From an uncultured Lachnospiraceae bacterium (GTDB taxonomy: Bacteria; Bacillota; Clostridia; Lachnospirales; Anaerotignaceae), in assembly GCA_944384285.1 (NCBI GenBank), contig CALWSX010000170.1, forward strand, positions 1 through 13,168: 13,168 nucleotides of DNA, read 5' to 3'. Of this stretch, positions 1 to 7,075 are shown piece after piece (within the stretch, counting starts at the first letter, position 1; each line of letters starts with the position of its first letter). Below the pieces are notes generated by a model. The model ran no database searches, had not been told where the DNA came from, and was given only the letters and a program-made list of their open reading frames with translations. Made by a program: the position numbers and the translations under genes.

Positions 1-112
1 CATCAAATAAAATTTTCTCATTGTCTTCTTCTATATAAAAACTTACAGCAGGCTCTCCTAAATAATATTCATCTATATATGTGTTATTATCAACAAGTAC
101 AGTTAATTTCAT
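1..112 (-). CDS. Metallo-beta-lactamase-fold hydrolase, N-terminal fragment (cut by window edge)
   Basis: The first 37 codons of a minus-strand gene are visible, beginning MKLTVLVDNN and ending ...NEKILFD at the window edge. An N-terminal beta strand with LVDN, then a GEPAVSFYIE strand and a KILFD strand, is the typical opening of the MBL-fold hydrolases annotated as relatives of the dihydropterin/beta-ribofuranosylaminobenzene phosphate synthase family. The metal-binding HxHxDH motif would lie further along, outside the window, so the family call rests on the N-terminus only. The ATG is preceded by a GGGGTG ribosome-binding site about 6 bases upstream. It has its own likely promoter, just downstream of the terminator of the phosphate transporter gene. 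The substrate cannot be inferred. Confidence 0.65.
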   Translation of the reverse strand, partial: MKLTVLVDNNTYIDEYYLGEPAVSFYIEEDNEKILFD

Positions 113-138
113 ATTTTCACCCCACAAATATTTTTTTA

Positions 139-167
139 AATATAACAATAGAATAATAAAAAGTCTA
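139..167 (-). promoter_or_regulatory. Predicted promoter of the MBL-fold gene
   Basis: On the minus strand there is a -35-like TAGACT (162-167), a 17-base spacer and a TATATT -10 (139-144) preceded by TG plus one base, making an extended -10. It lies between the upstream gene's terminator and the MBL-fold start codon. It was read by eye in AT-rich DNA. Confidence 0.4.
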
Positions 168-187
168 TGATTTTTTAAAATTTCATT

Positions 188-219
188 AAAAAAAACGGAA
201 TATCATTAGATATTCCGTT
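188..219 (-). terminator. Rho-independent terminator after the Na/Pi transporter gene
   Basis: An 11-bp perfect stem (arms 194-204 and 209-219) closes a 4-base loop. On the minus strand it is followed by a run of eight T (195 down to 188, the first two within the stem). It starts 9 bases past the stop codon of the transporter gene. Confidence 0.85.
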
Positions 220-227
220 AAAATATT

Positions 228-1928
228 TTAATTTGTTTCAGGAACATAAGATTCCTCTAATTCTTCTTTACAATGACCACATTCTTCAACAACAACCTGA
301 ACAATATTAAGAGCATGGTCAGAAATTCTTTCATAGCTTGTAATAACATCAAGGAATAAAATACCCGCTTCTGCTGTACAAACTTTATTAGCAAGTCTTT
401 CAACATGTGAATTTCTTAATTCGATTTGTAATCCATCAAGATCATTTTCAAGTCGTGCAACCATTCTTGCATAGTCAATACTTTGTTCCTTGAGGGAAAT
501 TACTGAAAAATAAACACTTTGATAAGCTTTGTCTATCATTTTTGAAAGCTCTGAATGGGCTTCATCTGAGAAGTTTACATCATTGTTTATCATGTTTTCA
601 ACAACATTTCCTATATTTTCACAATGGTCCCCGATTCTTTCCAAATCAGATACAATCTTTATAAGAGCTGTTACACTTGAGCTTTGAGTATCATTAACGT
701 GAGTATTAAATATTTTTACAAGGTAATTTGTTATAGCATCTGAAAGTTTGTCGATAGTTTCTTCATTTTCATGCATCTTTTCAACAGCTTCAGAACTTTT
801 GGTTTTGATTGCTTTTGAGATATCATTTAAGCTGTCTTTAACAATATTTCCAAGACGGATAACTTCTTTGACAGCAGATTCAACAGCGAGGCTAGGTGTC
901 TCAAGTACACGATCATCAAGGTGTACAAGTTCTGCGTCGTCTGCTCCTTTTTTCTGATAACGCTGTGTTAATACTTCTGCAATTTTTATAATTGCGTTTG
1001 AGAATGGGAAAAGAAGTATTGTTGTTGCAATATTAAATGAAGTATGAACAATACTTATTTCTGTCTGAGAGATAATATTTGTAGCATAATTTGGAGCAAA
1101 TACTTTGAAAATGATTATAGCTACAATTGAGAAAATAATTGTACCAATAACGTTAAAAAGCAAATGTATATATGCAGCACTTTTAGCATTTTTATTTGCA
1201 CCAATACTTGAAAGAAGTGCAGTTACACATGTACCGATATTTTGTCCCATAATTATGTATACAGCAGCGCTGAAAGGAACTAATCCAACAGCAGCCAAAC
1301 TTTGAAGAATACCTAAAGAAGCTGAAGAGCTTTGTATAATTGCTGTGATGGCAAATCCGGCAAAAATAGCAAGTATAGGCTGATGTCCTAAAGTTACACA
1401 CATATCAGTAAATACTTTGGATTCTCTTAAAGGATAAACTGCATTTGACATAGTTTCAATACCTATAAAGAGTATACCAAAACCTATTATAATAGAAGAA
1501 ATATCTTTTGTACGAGGTTTTTTTGCTGTAATAAGAACGGCAACACCGATCATAACTACGATTGGAGCAATAACGGTAGGACTGAAAAATTTAGCCCATT
1601 CACCACTAGATACAATCCAAGCAGTAACAGTTGTACCAATGTTTGCACCCATAATAACGCTTGTAGCCTGTACAAGATTCATAATTCCTGCATTTACAAA
1701 ACCAACAACCATAACGGTAGTAGCAGAAGAACTCTGTATAATTGCAGTTATACCGGCACCTAAAAGAAGTCCCATGAGTTTATTTTTTGTAAGAACTTCA
1801 AGAAGTTTTTTCATTCTTGATCCAACGGCATTTTGCAAACCTTGTGCCATTATTTGCATACCGTATATAAAAAGTCCAAGCCCGCCCACAAAGGGGATAA
1901 TTATTTGAGCTACAGGGGAATCTAACAT
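228..1928 (-). CDS. Na+/phosphate cotransporter (NptA/PNaS family) with C-terminal PhoU-like domain
   Basis: This 566-residue protein is a membrane carrier expected to take up inorganic phosphate with Na+. The N-terminal ~330 residues are hydrophobic and hold the family's two inverted repeats. Each has a QSSS motif (residues 65-68 and 199-202) followed by a glycine/asparagine-rich stretch (GANIGTT at 94-100, GQNIGTC at 228-234). Residues ~345-550 form a helical cytoplasmic PhoU-like domain with the two expected metal-site motifs, ERIGDH (430-435) and ERISDH (533-538). The length fits the bacterial NptA-plus-PhoU class. The ATG has an AGGAGG site just upstream. It is a single-gene unit with its own promoter and terminator, and no pst or phoB/phoR genes are nearby. 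Family members can also carry other anions, so phosphate is the likely but unproven substrate. Confidence 0.9.
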   Translation of the reverse strand: MLDSPVAQIIIPFVGGLGLFIYGMQIMAQGLQNAVGSRMKKLLEVLTKNKLMGLLLGAGITAIIQSSSATTVMVVGFVNAGIMNLVQATSVIMGANIGTTVTAWIVSSGEWAKFFSPTVIAPIVVMIGVAVLITAKKPRTKDISSIIIGFGILFIGIETMSNAVYPLRESKVFTDMCVTLGHQPILAIFAGFAITAIIQSSSASLGILQSLAAVGLVPFSAAVYIIMGQNIGTCVTALLSSIGANKNAKSAAYIHLLFNVIGTIIFSIVAIIIFKVFAPNYATNIISQTEISIVHTSFNIATTILLFPFSNAIIKIAEVLTQRYQKKGADDAELVHLDDRVLETPSLAVESAVKEVIRLGNIVKDSLNDISKAIKTKSSEAVEKMHENEETIDKLSDAITNYLVKIFNTHVNDTQSSSVTALIKIVSDLERIGDHCENIGNVVENMINNDVNFSDEAHSELSKMIDKAYQSVYFSVISLKEQSIDYARMVARLENDLDGLQIELRNSHVERLANKVCTAEAGILFLDVITSYERISDHALNIVQVVVEECGHCKEELEESYVPETN

Positions 1929-2004
1929 AAATAGCCTCCTAAAAAATACTTATAATCTCTTGGTTAAACATTTTTTCACACTTATACTATTATATAACAA
2001 TTTG

Positions 2005-2032
2005 ATTATACAGTATTTTTCAATAAAATCAA
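2005..2032 (-). promoter_or_regulatory. Predicted promoter of the Na/Pi transporter gene
   Basis: On the minus strand, TTGATT (2027-2032), a 16-base spacer and a consensus TATAAT (2005-2010) lie about 75 bases upstream of the start codon, leaving a leader of about 70 bases. A second TATAAT-like stretch closer to the gene has no matching -35. Confidence 0.5.
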
Positions 2033-2090
2033 AGAAAATTAGGAGTTTTATTACTTTTTGTAGAATATCATCAAAAAATTAACAATATAT

Positions 2091-2119
2091 TTTAATTTTT
2101 TATAAACAAGTGTTATTAT
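2091..2119 (+). promoter_or_regulatory. Predicted promoter of the PHP phosphatase gene
   Basis: TTTAAT (2091-2096), a 17-base spacer and TATTAT (2114-2119) carry an extended -10 TG at 2111-2112. Transcription would start near 2126, which leaves the possible TTG start at 2129 with no room for a ribosome-binding site. An overlapping alternative is TTAACA (2079-2084) with TATAAA (2101-2106), spacer 16. Confidence 0.4.
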
Positions 2120-2149
2120 TAAAAAAACTTGAATAAGGGGACAAAAGAA

Positions 2150-2956
2150 ATGATATTATATGATTATCACTTACATACAAATTTTTCATCAGACTGTGAT
2201 ATTTTACCTGAAGAAATGATAAAATCAGCAATAAATAAAGGATTAAAAGAAATTGCTGTTACAGACCATATGGATTTTTTATATCCAGATAAAAATATGC
2301 CTTTTACAATAATACCATCAGAGTATTATCCTTATTTGTACGAACTGAAAGAAAAATATATGGATAAAATTAATATAAAAATTGGGGCAGAGCTTGGGTA
2401 TCAGGATACGGCTGTTGACATGCTTAATAATTTTTGTAAAGAGGCTCCTTTTGATTTTTTAATTTGTTCAATTCATACAATCTCCGGATTAGAGCTTTAT
2501 GGAGACAGCTACTATAAAGGTAAAACTAAGGAAGAAGCTTTTTATGGATATTTTTCATATATAAAAGAGGGCATAAAATTATTCAGTGATTTTGATGTTT
2601 TTGGACATATTGATTATGTAAACAGATATGGAGGATATAGTGATAAATCACTCGAATATGAAAAGTATAAAGATATTATAGATGATATTTTAAAGATGCT
2701 TATTGAAAGAGATAAGGGAATTGAATTAAATACATCAGGAATAAGATATAATTTAGGTTATATTCACCCTAAAATAGAAATTTTAAAAAGATATAAAGAA
2801 CTTGGGGGAAGAATTATTACTGTGGGTTCAGACTCACATAAACCTAGTGATATTGGGTTTAAATTCGATGATGCAAGAAAACTTTTGATTGAGACAGGTT
2901 TTGATAAAATAACTGTTTTTGAAAAAAGAAAACCAGAATTTATAAAAATAATATAA
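2150..2956 (+). CDS. Histidinol-phosphatase, HisJ/PHP family phosphoesterase
   Basis: The predicted 268-residue cytosolic phosphatase has the PHP (polymerase and histidinol phosphatase) fold. All the usual metal-ligand motifs are visible: HLH (H7, H9), TDH (H40), the glutamate of GAELG (E81), SIHT (H109), FGHID (H153) and GSDSH (D228, H230). This set and the length match the HisJ/HisK-type histidinol-phosphatases of Firmicutes, which convert L-histidinol phosphate to L-histidinol. No other his gene is in the window, so a different phosphate ester substrate is possible. The ATG was chosen because GGGG lies 9 bases upstream of it, while an in-frame TTG 21 bases earlier has no ribosome-binding site. 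The gene converges on the kinase-like gene and shares its terminator. Confidence 0.85.
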   Translation: MILYDYHLHTNFSSDCDILPEEMIKSAINKGLKEIAVTDHMDFLYPDKNMPFTIIPSEYYPYLYELKEKYMDKINIKIGAELGYQDTAVDMLNNFCKEAPFDFLICSIHTISGLELYGDSYYKGKTKEEAFYGYFSYIKEGIKLFSDFDVFGHIDYVNRYGGYSDKSLEYEKYKDIIDDILKMLIERDKGIELNTSGIRYNLGYIHPKIEILKRYKELGGRIITVGSDSHKPSDIGFKFDDARKLLIETGFDKITVFEKRKPEFIKII

Positions 2957-2957
2957 T

Positions 2958-2999
2958 TTATAAAAAGCTTGGAAAAAATTTTTTCCAAGCTTTTTATAA
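2958..2999. terminator. Bidirectional terminator, 21-bp perfect inverted repeat
   Basis: The stretch is perfectly self-complementary about the point between 2978 and 2979. Arms are 2958-2978 and 2979-2999, with A6/T6 at the centre and the GC-containing block AAGCTTGG / CCAAGCTT in the stem. In RNA the central A/U pairs would open to a loop, leaving T-rich 3' tails on either strand. It starts 2 bases after the stop of the PHP gene. On the other strand it contains the last Leu codon and stop codon of the kinase-like gene. Confidence 0.85.
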
Positions 3000-3638
3000 T
3001 GTTTCTTGATTTAAGGGTAAAATTACTATAAAAGTAACACATTTTTTTGAAATATTGTTATAAAAGTGGAGACTTCCGCCTGCATTTTCAAATGTCTTTT
3101 TACAAAAATAAAGGCCTGTTCCGTTACCATGTTGTTTGGTAGTAAAATTTTTAAAGAAGATTTTTTCTTTGTTTTCGTCTGGTATTTTATCTCCGTAGTT
3201 TGATATTTCTATTTTTACAAAATCATTATTGTAAATAATATTTATATCTATAGATTTATTTTCATACGAGGCTTCTATAGCATTTTTTAAAATATTAAAA
3301 ATACTTTCTGTTATATTATGCTTATATTCAAAAACCTGTTTTTCTTCTCCAATAATATTTATATTAAATATTAGTTTTTTTTCTTTTAAAAGATTATCAA
3401 GTCTTGAGAGATTATTTTTAATAATATCACTTATGAAAAAATATTCTTTTATTTTGTTTGTATATGTATTTCTAAATATATCTATATTTAAATTTATTTT
3501 ATCAGCTTCATCAGAAATAACTTTTAGCGATTTATCCTCGCCTTTGTCAAATTCCAAAAGCTTTGCTGCTGATTTTATCAGTGTTAAACTGTTTTTTATT
3601 TCATGGATAATAAAATCTCTGTTTTCAATTTCCTGCAA
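2994..3638 (-). CDS. Small soluble histidine-kinase-like protein, no sensor domain
   Basis: This 214-residue protein consists almost entirely of a kinase core. The H-box is at the very N-terminus (HEIKNSL, His12 as putative phosphoacceptor). A helical dimerisation segment runs to ~85, then a GHKL ATP-binding domain with N-box (NILKNAIEA, Asn119), a degenerate G1 box (SNYGDKIP at 146-153), an FKNFTTK F-box (162-168) and GNGTGL G2 box (171-176). No membrane segment, PAS, GAF or receiver domain is present. The G1 box has Asn147 where most kinases have Asp, a replacement seen in some active subfamilies. The start is TTG, supported by GGAGG 8 bases upstream, with no better ATG. No response regulator is adjacent, so it is an orphan. 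It could be a kinase fed by an unknown partner, a Spo0B-like phosphotransferase, or an anti-sigma-type kinase. Confidence 0.75.
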   Translation of the reverse strand: MQEIENRDFIIHEIKNSLTLIKSAAKLLEFDKGEDKSLKVISDEADKINLNIDIFRNTYTNKIKEYFFISDIIKNNLSRLDNLLKEKKLIFNINIIGEEKQVFEYKHNITESIFNILKNAIEASYENKSIDINIIYNNDFVKIEISNYGDKIPDENKEKIFFKNFTTKQHGNGTGLYFCKKTFENAGGSLHFYNNISKKCVTFIVILPLNQETL

Positions 3639-3739
3639 AAAAATCGCCTCCCTTTTTAATTTTATATTTATTTTGTTTTTACTTCAATAAATAAAGTTCT
3701 GATTATTTCGACATAATTTTGCATCATTAATTTTTTTAT

Positions 3740-3767
3740 TTTAATATTTTTGTTTTTGTAGTATAAT
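3740..3767 (+). promoter_or_regulatory. Predicted promoter of the HIT gene
   Basis: A consensus TATAAT (3762-3767) lies 16 bases after a weak TTTAAT (3740-3745). Transcription would begin near 3774, downstream of the in-frame GTG at 3771, which supports the later ATG as the true start. Confidence 0.5.
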
Positions 3768-3800
3768 AAAGTGAATTTAAGAAAGTTAAGGAGGGTTTTT

Positions 3801-4211
3801 ATGACAGATTGTATTTTTTGTAAGATAATAAGCGGAGAAATTCCTTCAGCAGTAATTTATGAAGACGATGAGTTTAAAGCAATACTTGACAGATTTCCTG
3901 CAAATCAAGGTCATGTTCTTATTCTTCCAAAAAAACATATTAAAAATATATTTGAAATGGACGAAGAAACTGCCGGAAACTTATTTAAACTTGCTGTTAA
4001 AATTTCAAAGCAAATGAAAGAAACTTTAAACTTAACAGATATGAATGTTATTCAAAATAATGGCGAAAATTCAGGTCAGACAATTTTCCATTTCCATCTT
4101 CACCTTATACCAAGATATAAAGATGATGATGTTAATGTTTCATGGAAATGCCTTGATCTTACAAATGAAGAAATAGAAAAAATGAGAAAAATTATAACTA
4201 AAGAAAAATAA
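3801..4211 (+). CDS. HIT-family nucleotide-binding hydrolase (Hint/HinT type)
   Basis: This 136-residue cytosolic protein has the full histidine-triad signature HFHLHL (H97, H99, H101) near the C-terminus. It also has the opening CIFCKIISGEIPS with Cys4 and Cys7, typical of the zinc-binding Hint branch. Family members hydrolyse purine nucleoside phosphoramidates and aminoacyl-adenylates, and the physiological substrate is usually unknown. Length is normal for the family. The ATG follows AAGGAGGG by 5 bases. An in-frame GTG 30 bases upstream was rejected because it lies before the predicted transcription start and lacks a ribosome-binding site. The gene appears monocistronic: a new extended -10 promoter follows it, although no clear terminator could be seen between the two. 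Confidence 0.92.
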   Translation: MTDCIFCKIISGEIPSAVIYEDDEFKAILDRFPANQGHVLILPKKHIKNIFEMDEETAGNLFKLAVKISKQMKETLNLTDMNVIQNNGENSGQTIFHFHLHLIPRYKDDDVNVSWKCLDLTNEEIEKMRKIITKEK

Positions 4212-4258
4212 AATTTCTTAAAAAAGTTATAAGTATTCTTACGAATAATTTACTTTCG

Positions 4259-4287
4259 TTTAATAAAATTTAACATTGTGATATAAT
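4259..4287 (+). promoter_or_regulatory. Predicted promoter of the secreted stalk-domain protein
   Basis: TTTAAT (4259-4264), a 17-base spacer and consensus TATAAT (4282-4287) carry the extended -10 TG at 4279-4280. The leader is about 30 bases and ends in a GGAAGGGG ribosome-binding site (4310-4317), 9 bases before the ATG. Confidence 0.55.
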
Positions 4288-4326
4288 AAGCCTAGTATTC
4301 TAAGTTATAGGAAGGGGTTTTATTAA

Positions 4327-5448
4327 ATGAAAAAAAATATGCTTTGTCTTTTACTTTGTGGTTCTATGATTGCTTCTGCTCCTTTAGCAGCAATGGCTGA
4401 AACTACAACAAATGAACAAAATAAAGAAACAGCAACAGAAGAAACAAAAACTGAGGAAGTTAAAGCTGAAGAATTAACACCAGCAGAAAAAACAGAAGAA
4501 GTTAAAGCTGAAGAGTTAACACCAGCAGAAAAAACAGAAGAAGTTAAAATGGAAGAGTTAACACCTGCTGAGGAAACAAAAAAAGGAATCGAAGTAATCG
4601 AATCTGTATATCTTCCATCATTTGAAGGCTTCAAATCTGCTGAAGTAATTAATTCTGAAATTAAAAAATCAGCTGACGCAGGTCTTTTAGAAGTAACAGA
4701 AGCAGCTAAAACAAATTCAGAAACACAGCCAGGTGCTACATATAGCTTCTATGCACGTTATTCTGTTAACGAGGGAGATAAAATTATAAGTGTTCCTGTT
4801 CAGTATTCAAACTTTACAGGCGGAGCTCATGGTATGACTAATGTTATATCTTATACTGCTCTTAAAGATGGTGAAAAACTTCTCACAGTTGATGACCTTT
4901 TTGTAGAAGGAAAAGATTATAAAAAAGCTGTAAAAGATATTGTAAAAGCAGAAATTGCTAAAGAAAAAGATTTATATTTTGAAAATGCAGCTGAAACTGT
5001 AGATAAAAATGATTTTAATTTCTACCTTAAAAAAGATACAGTTGTAGTTTACTATTCACTTTATGAAATAGCTCCTTATGCTGCTGGAATCAGATATTTT
5101 GAAATTTCTGTAGAAGATTTAAAAGACTATCTTAAACCAGAAATGTATGAAGCAATTAAAGGAATAGAAGAAACTTCAAAAGTAACTTTAAACGGTGAAA
5201 ATGTTGAAGAAGAAATTAAATTTGAACATGGTCTTATTGCAATTCGTCCTGCTGCTGAAGTTTTAGGATATGAAGTAGGTTGGAGCGCTGAAACAGGTGT
5301 TACATTCAACGGAGAAGCTGTTGATATTAAAGATGAAAAACAGGTTAACGTAGAAGATAGAATTTACATTGACCCTACATTCTTTGACAATGGCGAAAAT
5401 ATTGCTGTTACAGTAACAAATGACGGAGTTCAGTTCTTTAAAAAATAA
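4327..5448 (+). CDS. Secreted DUF4163/DUF3298 protein with C-terminal copper-amine-oxidase-type stalk domain
   Basis: This 373-residue exported protein has a Lys-rich start, a hydrophobic core and an A-x-A signal peptidase I site (AMA, cleavage after ~24). Residues 25-85 are a low-complexity Glu/Lys/Thr linker with three tandem copies of KTEEVKAEELTPAE. Residues ~88-265 match the DUF4163 plus DUF3298 pair known from RsiV and the PdaC N-terminus, with the hallmark TGGAHG (164-169) and IAPYAAG (248-254). Residues ~285-373 resemble the copper amine oxidase N-terminal stalk domain (VTLNGE, IAIRPAAEVLGYEVGW). No transmembrane helix, LPxTG or catalytic deacetylase domain follows, so it is probably a free or wall-associated extracytoplasmic protein. 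The RsiV relationship suggests lysozyme or glycan binding, but that is inference. It is a single-gene unit. Confidence 0.8.
   Translation: MKKNMLCLLLCGSMIASAPLAAMAETTTNEQNKETATEETKTEEVKAEELTPAEKTEEVKAEELTPAEKTEEVKMEELTPAEETKKGIEVIESVYLPSFEGFKSAEVINSEIKKSADAGLLEVTEAAKTNSETQPGATYSFYARYSVNEGDKIISVPVQYSNFTGGAHGMTNVISYTALKDGEKLLTVDDLFVEGKDYKKAVKDIVKAEIAKEKDLYFENAAETVDKNDFNFYLKKDTVVVYYSLYEIAPYAAGIRYFEISVEDLKDYLKPEMYEAIKGIEETSKVTLNGENVEEEIKFEHGLIAIRPAAEVLGYEVGWSAETGVTFNGEAVDIKDEKQVNVEDRIYIDPTFFDNGENIAVTVTNDGVQFFKK
4447..4572 (+). repeat. Three tandem 42-bp repeats (14 residues each) in the secreted protein gene
   Basis: Units lie at 4447-4488, 4489-4530 and 4531-4572, each encoding KTEEVKAEELTPAE or a near copy. 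The first two units differ only at three third-codon positions and encode identical peptides. The third has Ala to Met and synonymous changes. The repeats form a charged linker between the signal peptide and the folded domains. Confidence 0.95.
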
Positions 5449-5460
5449 TTTTTTAAAACC

Positions 5461-5498
5461 AAAAAGGTATAGCCTAATTTTAGGCTATACCTTTTTTT
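5461..5498. terminator. Bidirectional terminator between the secreted protein gene and truA
   Basis: A 16-bp perfect stem (arms 5461-5476 and 5481-5496) encloses a 4-base loop, with A5 at one foot and a T7 run (5492-5498) at the other. It lies 12 bases after the plus-strand stop and 19 bases past the minus-strand truA stop, and works for either direction. Confidence 0.9.
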
Positions 5499-5517
5499 AT
5501 TTTAAAATATAAAATTA

Positions 5518-6255
5518 TTAATATCTTATTTCCTTTAATATAAGTCCGTTAGGTGAAGCAGTTTTCCCTGCTTTTCTTCTGTCTTTAGATTTTATTATAT
5601 TTTCTATTTCGTTAGGAGATATTTTGTTAAGTCCAACATAAATAAGAGTTCCTGCAATTATTCTTACCATGTTATAAAGAAATCCATTTCCTGTAACTTT
5701 GATAATAACAAAATCTTCTTTTTTTGAAACGGAAAGAGAATAAATTGTTCTTATAGTAGATTTTACAGAAGTATCAGCAGAACAAAAAGCTTTAAAATCG
5801 TGTTCGCCTAAAAAATATTTACAAGCTTTATTCATTAAATTAATATCTAAAGGATTTTTTACATATTCGGAATAATTTCTATATAAAGGATTTTTGTTTT
5901 CATTGTTATAAATATGATATTCATATGTTTTATCAGAAACATCAAATCTTACATTAAAGTCTTTGTTTACTTCTTCAGATTTTATTATTTCAATACTTTT
6001 TGGAAGAAATTTTTGTAATGCAAGACAAATTTTTTCGGGTGGAATTGTAGTTTCTGTATCAAACATAACTTTCTGGCATAAAGCATGAACTCCGGCATCT
6101 GTTCTGCTTGCTCCGAAACACTCAGTTTCTTTTTTAAAAAGTTTTTCTAATGCCTTTTCAATTTCACCTTGAACAGTTTTTATATTTTCATCTTTTTGTT
6201 TTTGCCAACCGCAAAACTCTGTTCCGTCATAAGAAACCGTAAGGAGTATCCTCAT
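5518..6255 (-). CDS. truA: tRNA pseudouridine(38-40) synthase TruA
   Basis: This 245-residue cytosolic enzyme makes pseudouridine at tRNA positions 38, 39 and 40 in the anticodon arm. The catalytic motif GASRTDAGVHA holds the nucleophile Asp53. The N-terminal LTVSYDGTEFCGWQ and the C-terminal GNGFLYNMVRIIAGTLI are hallmark TruA segments, and the length is normal. The ATG was chosen because a GGGGG ribosome-binding site ends 6 bases before it. An in-frame TTG 24 bases upstream overlaps the end of ecfT and has no such site. It is the last gene of the ecfA-ecfT-truA operon, starting 16 bases after the ecfT stop. This order is widespread in Firmicutes, where truA is normally followed by rplM-rpsI. 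Here a terminator and a convergent gene follow instead. Confidence 0.95.
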   Translation of the reverse strand: MRILLTVSYDGTEFCGWQKQKDENIKTVQGEIEKALEKLFKKETECFGASRTDAGVHALCQKVMFDTETTIPPEKICLALQKFLPKSIEIIKSEEVNKDFNVRFDVSDKTYEYHIYNNENKNPLYRNYSEYVKNPLDINLMNKACKYFLGEHDFKAFCSADTSVKSTIRTIYSLSVSKKEDFVIIKVTGNGFLYNMVRIIAGTLIYVGLNKISPNEIENIIKSKDRRKAGKTASPNGLILKEIRY

Positions 6256-6271
6256 AAAAATCCCCCATATA

Positions 6272-7075
6272 TCAAACAAAAATTTTAATAAGAACTATGC
6301 CAACAATGTATAAAATAATAAAGAATAAAGCTTTAAAATCTCTTTTATTATATTTCATAACATTTAATTTTGTCCTGTTTTCAGAACCGCTGTAACATCT
6401 TGCCTCCATAGCTGTTGCAAGCTCTTCTGCACGTCTGAATGAAGATACAAAAAGAGGTACAAGAATAGGTATAAGATTTTTTGCGCGGTTTAAAAAATTA
6501 CCTGTTTCAAAATCTGCGCCTCTTGCCTGCTGAGCTTTTATAATTTTGTCCGTTTCGTCTAAAAGTGTAGGTATAAATCTTAAAGCTATTGTCATCATCA
6601 TAGCTATTTCGTGAGCCGGAACACCTATTTTTTTAAGTGGTACAAGACCTCTTTCTATACCATTTGTAAGTTCTATAGGTGTTGTTGTAAGAGTAAGAAG
6701 AGAAGAACCTACAATGAGCATTATAAGTCTTATACAAATTTTAATTGCAAGTAAAACACCTTCAAGTGTAATTCTTATTATACCAAAAGAAAATAATACT
6801 GTTTCTCCGTCAGTTACAAACAAGTTTAAAATAAGAGTAAAAATTATTATAAAAACAATGCTTTTAAGGCCGCGAAGCATAAACTTAACAGGTACCTTTG
6901 ATATATAAATAAGTATAGCAAGACACAAAAAGGCAAAACCATAACCTATAAAGTTGTTTACAACAAAAAGGCTTATAATAAATACAAGTGTTGCAATAAG
7001 CTTTACTCTTGAGTCAAGTTTATGAAGTATAGAATTTGATGGATAGTATTGTCCTATAGTTATATCCCTTATCAT
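6272..7075 (-). CDS. ecfT: ECF transporter transmembrane component EcfT
   Basis: This 267-residue membrane protein is the scaffold of an energy-coupling factor (ECF) transporter. It couples ATP hydrolysis by the EcfA pair to substrate-binding S components for vitamins or metals. About five hydrophobic segments are visible: four in the first ~130 residues and one at the C-terminus (~249-265). Between them lies a long amphipathic region with the two coupling motifs that contact the ATPases, ARG (184-186, in QQARGADF) and ARC (225-227, in AMEARCYSG). The Cys in the second motif is common in the family. Its ATG overlaps the ecfA stop by four bases (ATGA), indicating translational coupling, and it leads directly into truA. 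No S-component gene is linked, so this is probably a shared (group II) module. Confidence 0.93.
   Translation of the reverse strand: MIRDITIGQYYPSNSILHKLDSRVKLIATLVFIISLFVVNNFIGYGFAFLCLAILIYISKVPVKFMLRGLKSIVFIIIFTLILNLFVTDGETVLFSFGIIRITLEGVLLAIKICIRLIMLIVGSSLLTLTTTPIELTNGIERGLVPLKKIGVPAHEIAMMMTIALRFIPTLLDETDKIIKAQQARGADFETGNFLNRAKNLIPILVPLFVSSFRRAEELATAMEARCYSGSENRTKLNVMKYNKRDFKALFFIILYIVGIVLIKIFV

Noticed and set aside
2129..2149. Upstream TTG start for the PHP phosphatase
   Set aside because: It has no Shine-Dalgarno sequence and lies at the predicted transcription start, while the ATG at 2150 has GGGG at good spacing.
4327..4359. Possible lipoprotein signal (Cys at residue 11) in the secreted protein
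   Set aside because: The residues before the Cys are LLL, not a lipobox with Gly/Ala/Ser at -1, and the Cys lies within the hydrophobic core. A signal peptidase I site fits better.
4323..4634. Minus-strand open frame across the repeat region with a Ser/Val-rich repeated product
   Set aside because: It is the antisense reading of the 42-bp repeats in the secreted protein gene and has no ribosome-binding site or promoter. The sense frame has clear domains and a signal peptide.
6256..6279. Upstream TTG start for truA overlapping ecfT
   Set aside because: The GGGGG ribosome-binding site lies downstream of it and serves the ATG at 6255, where TruA homology begins.
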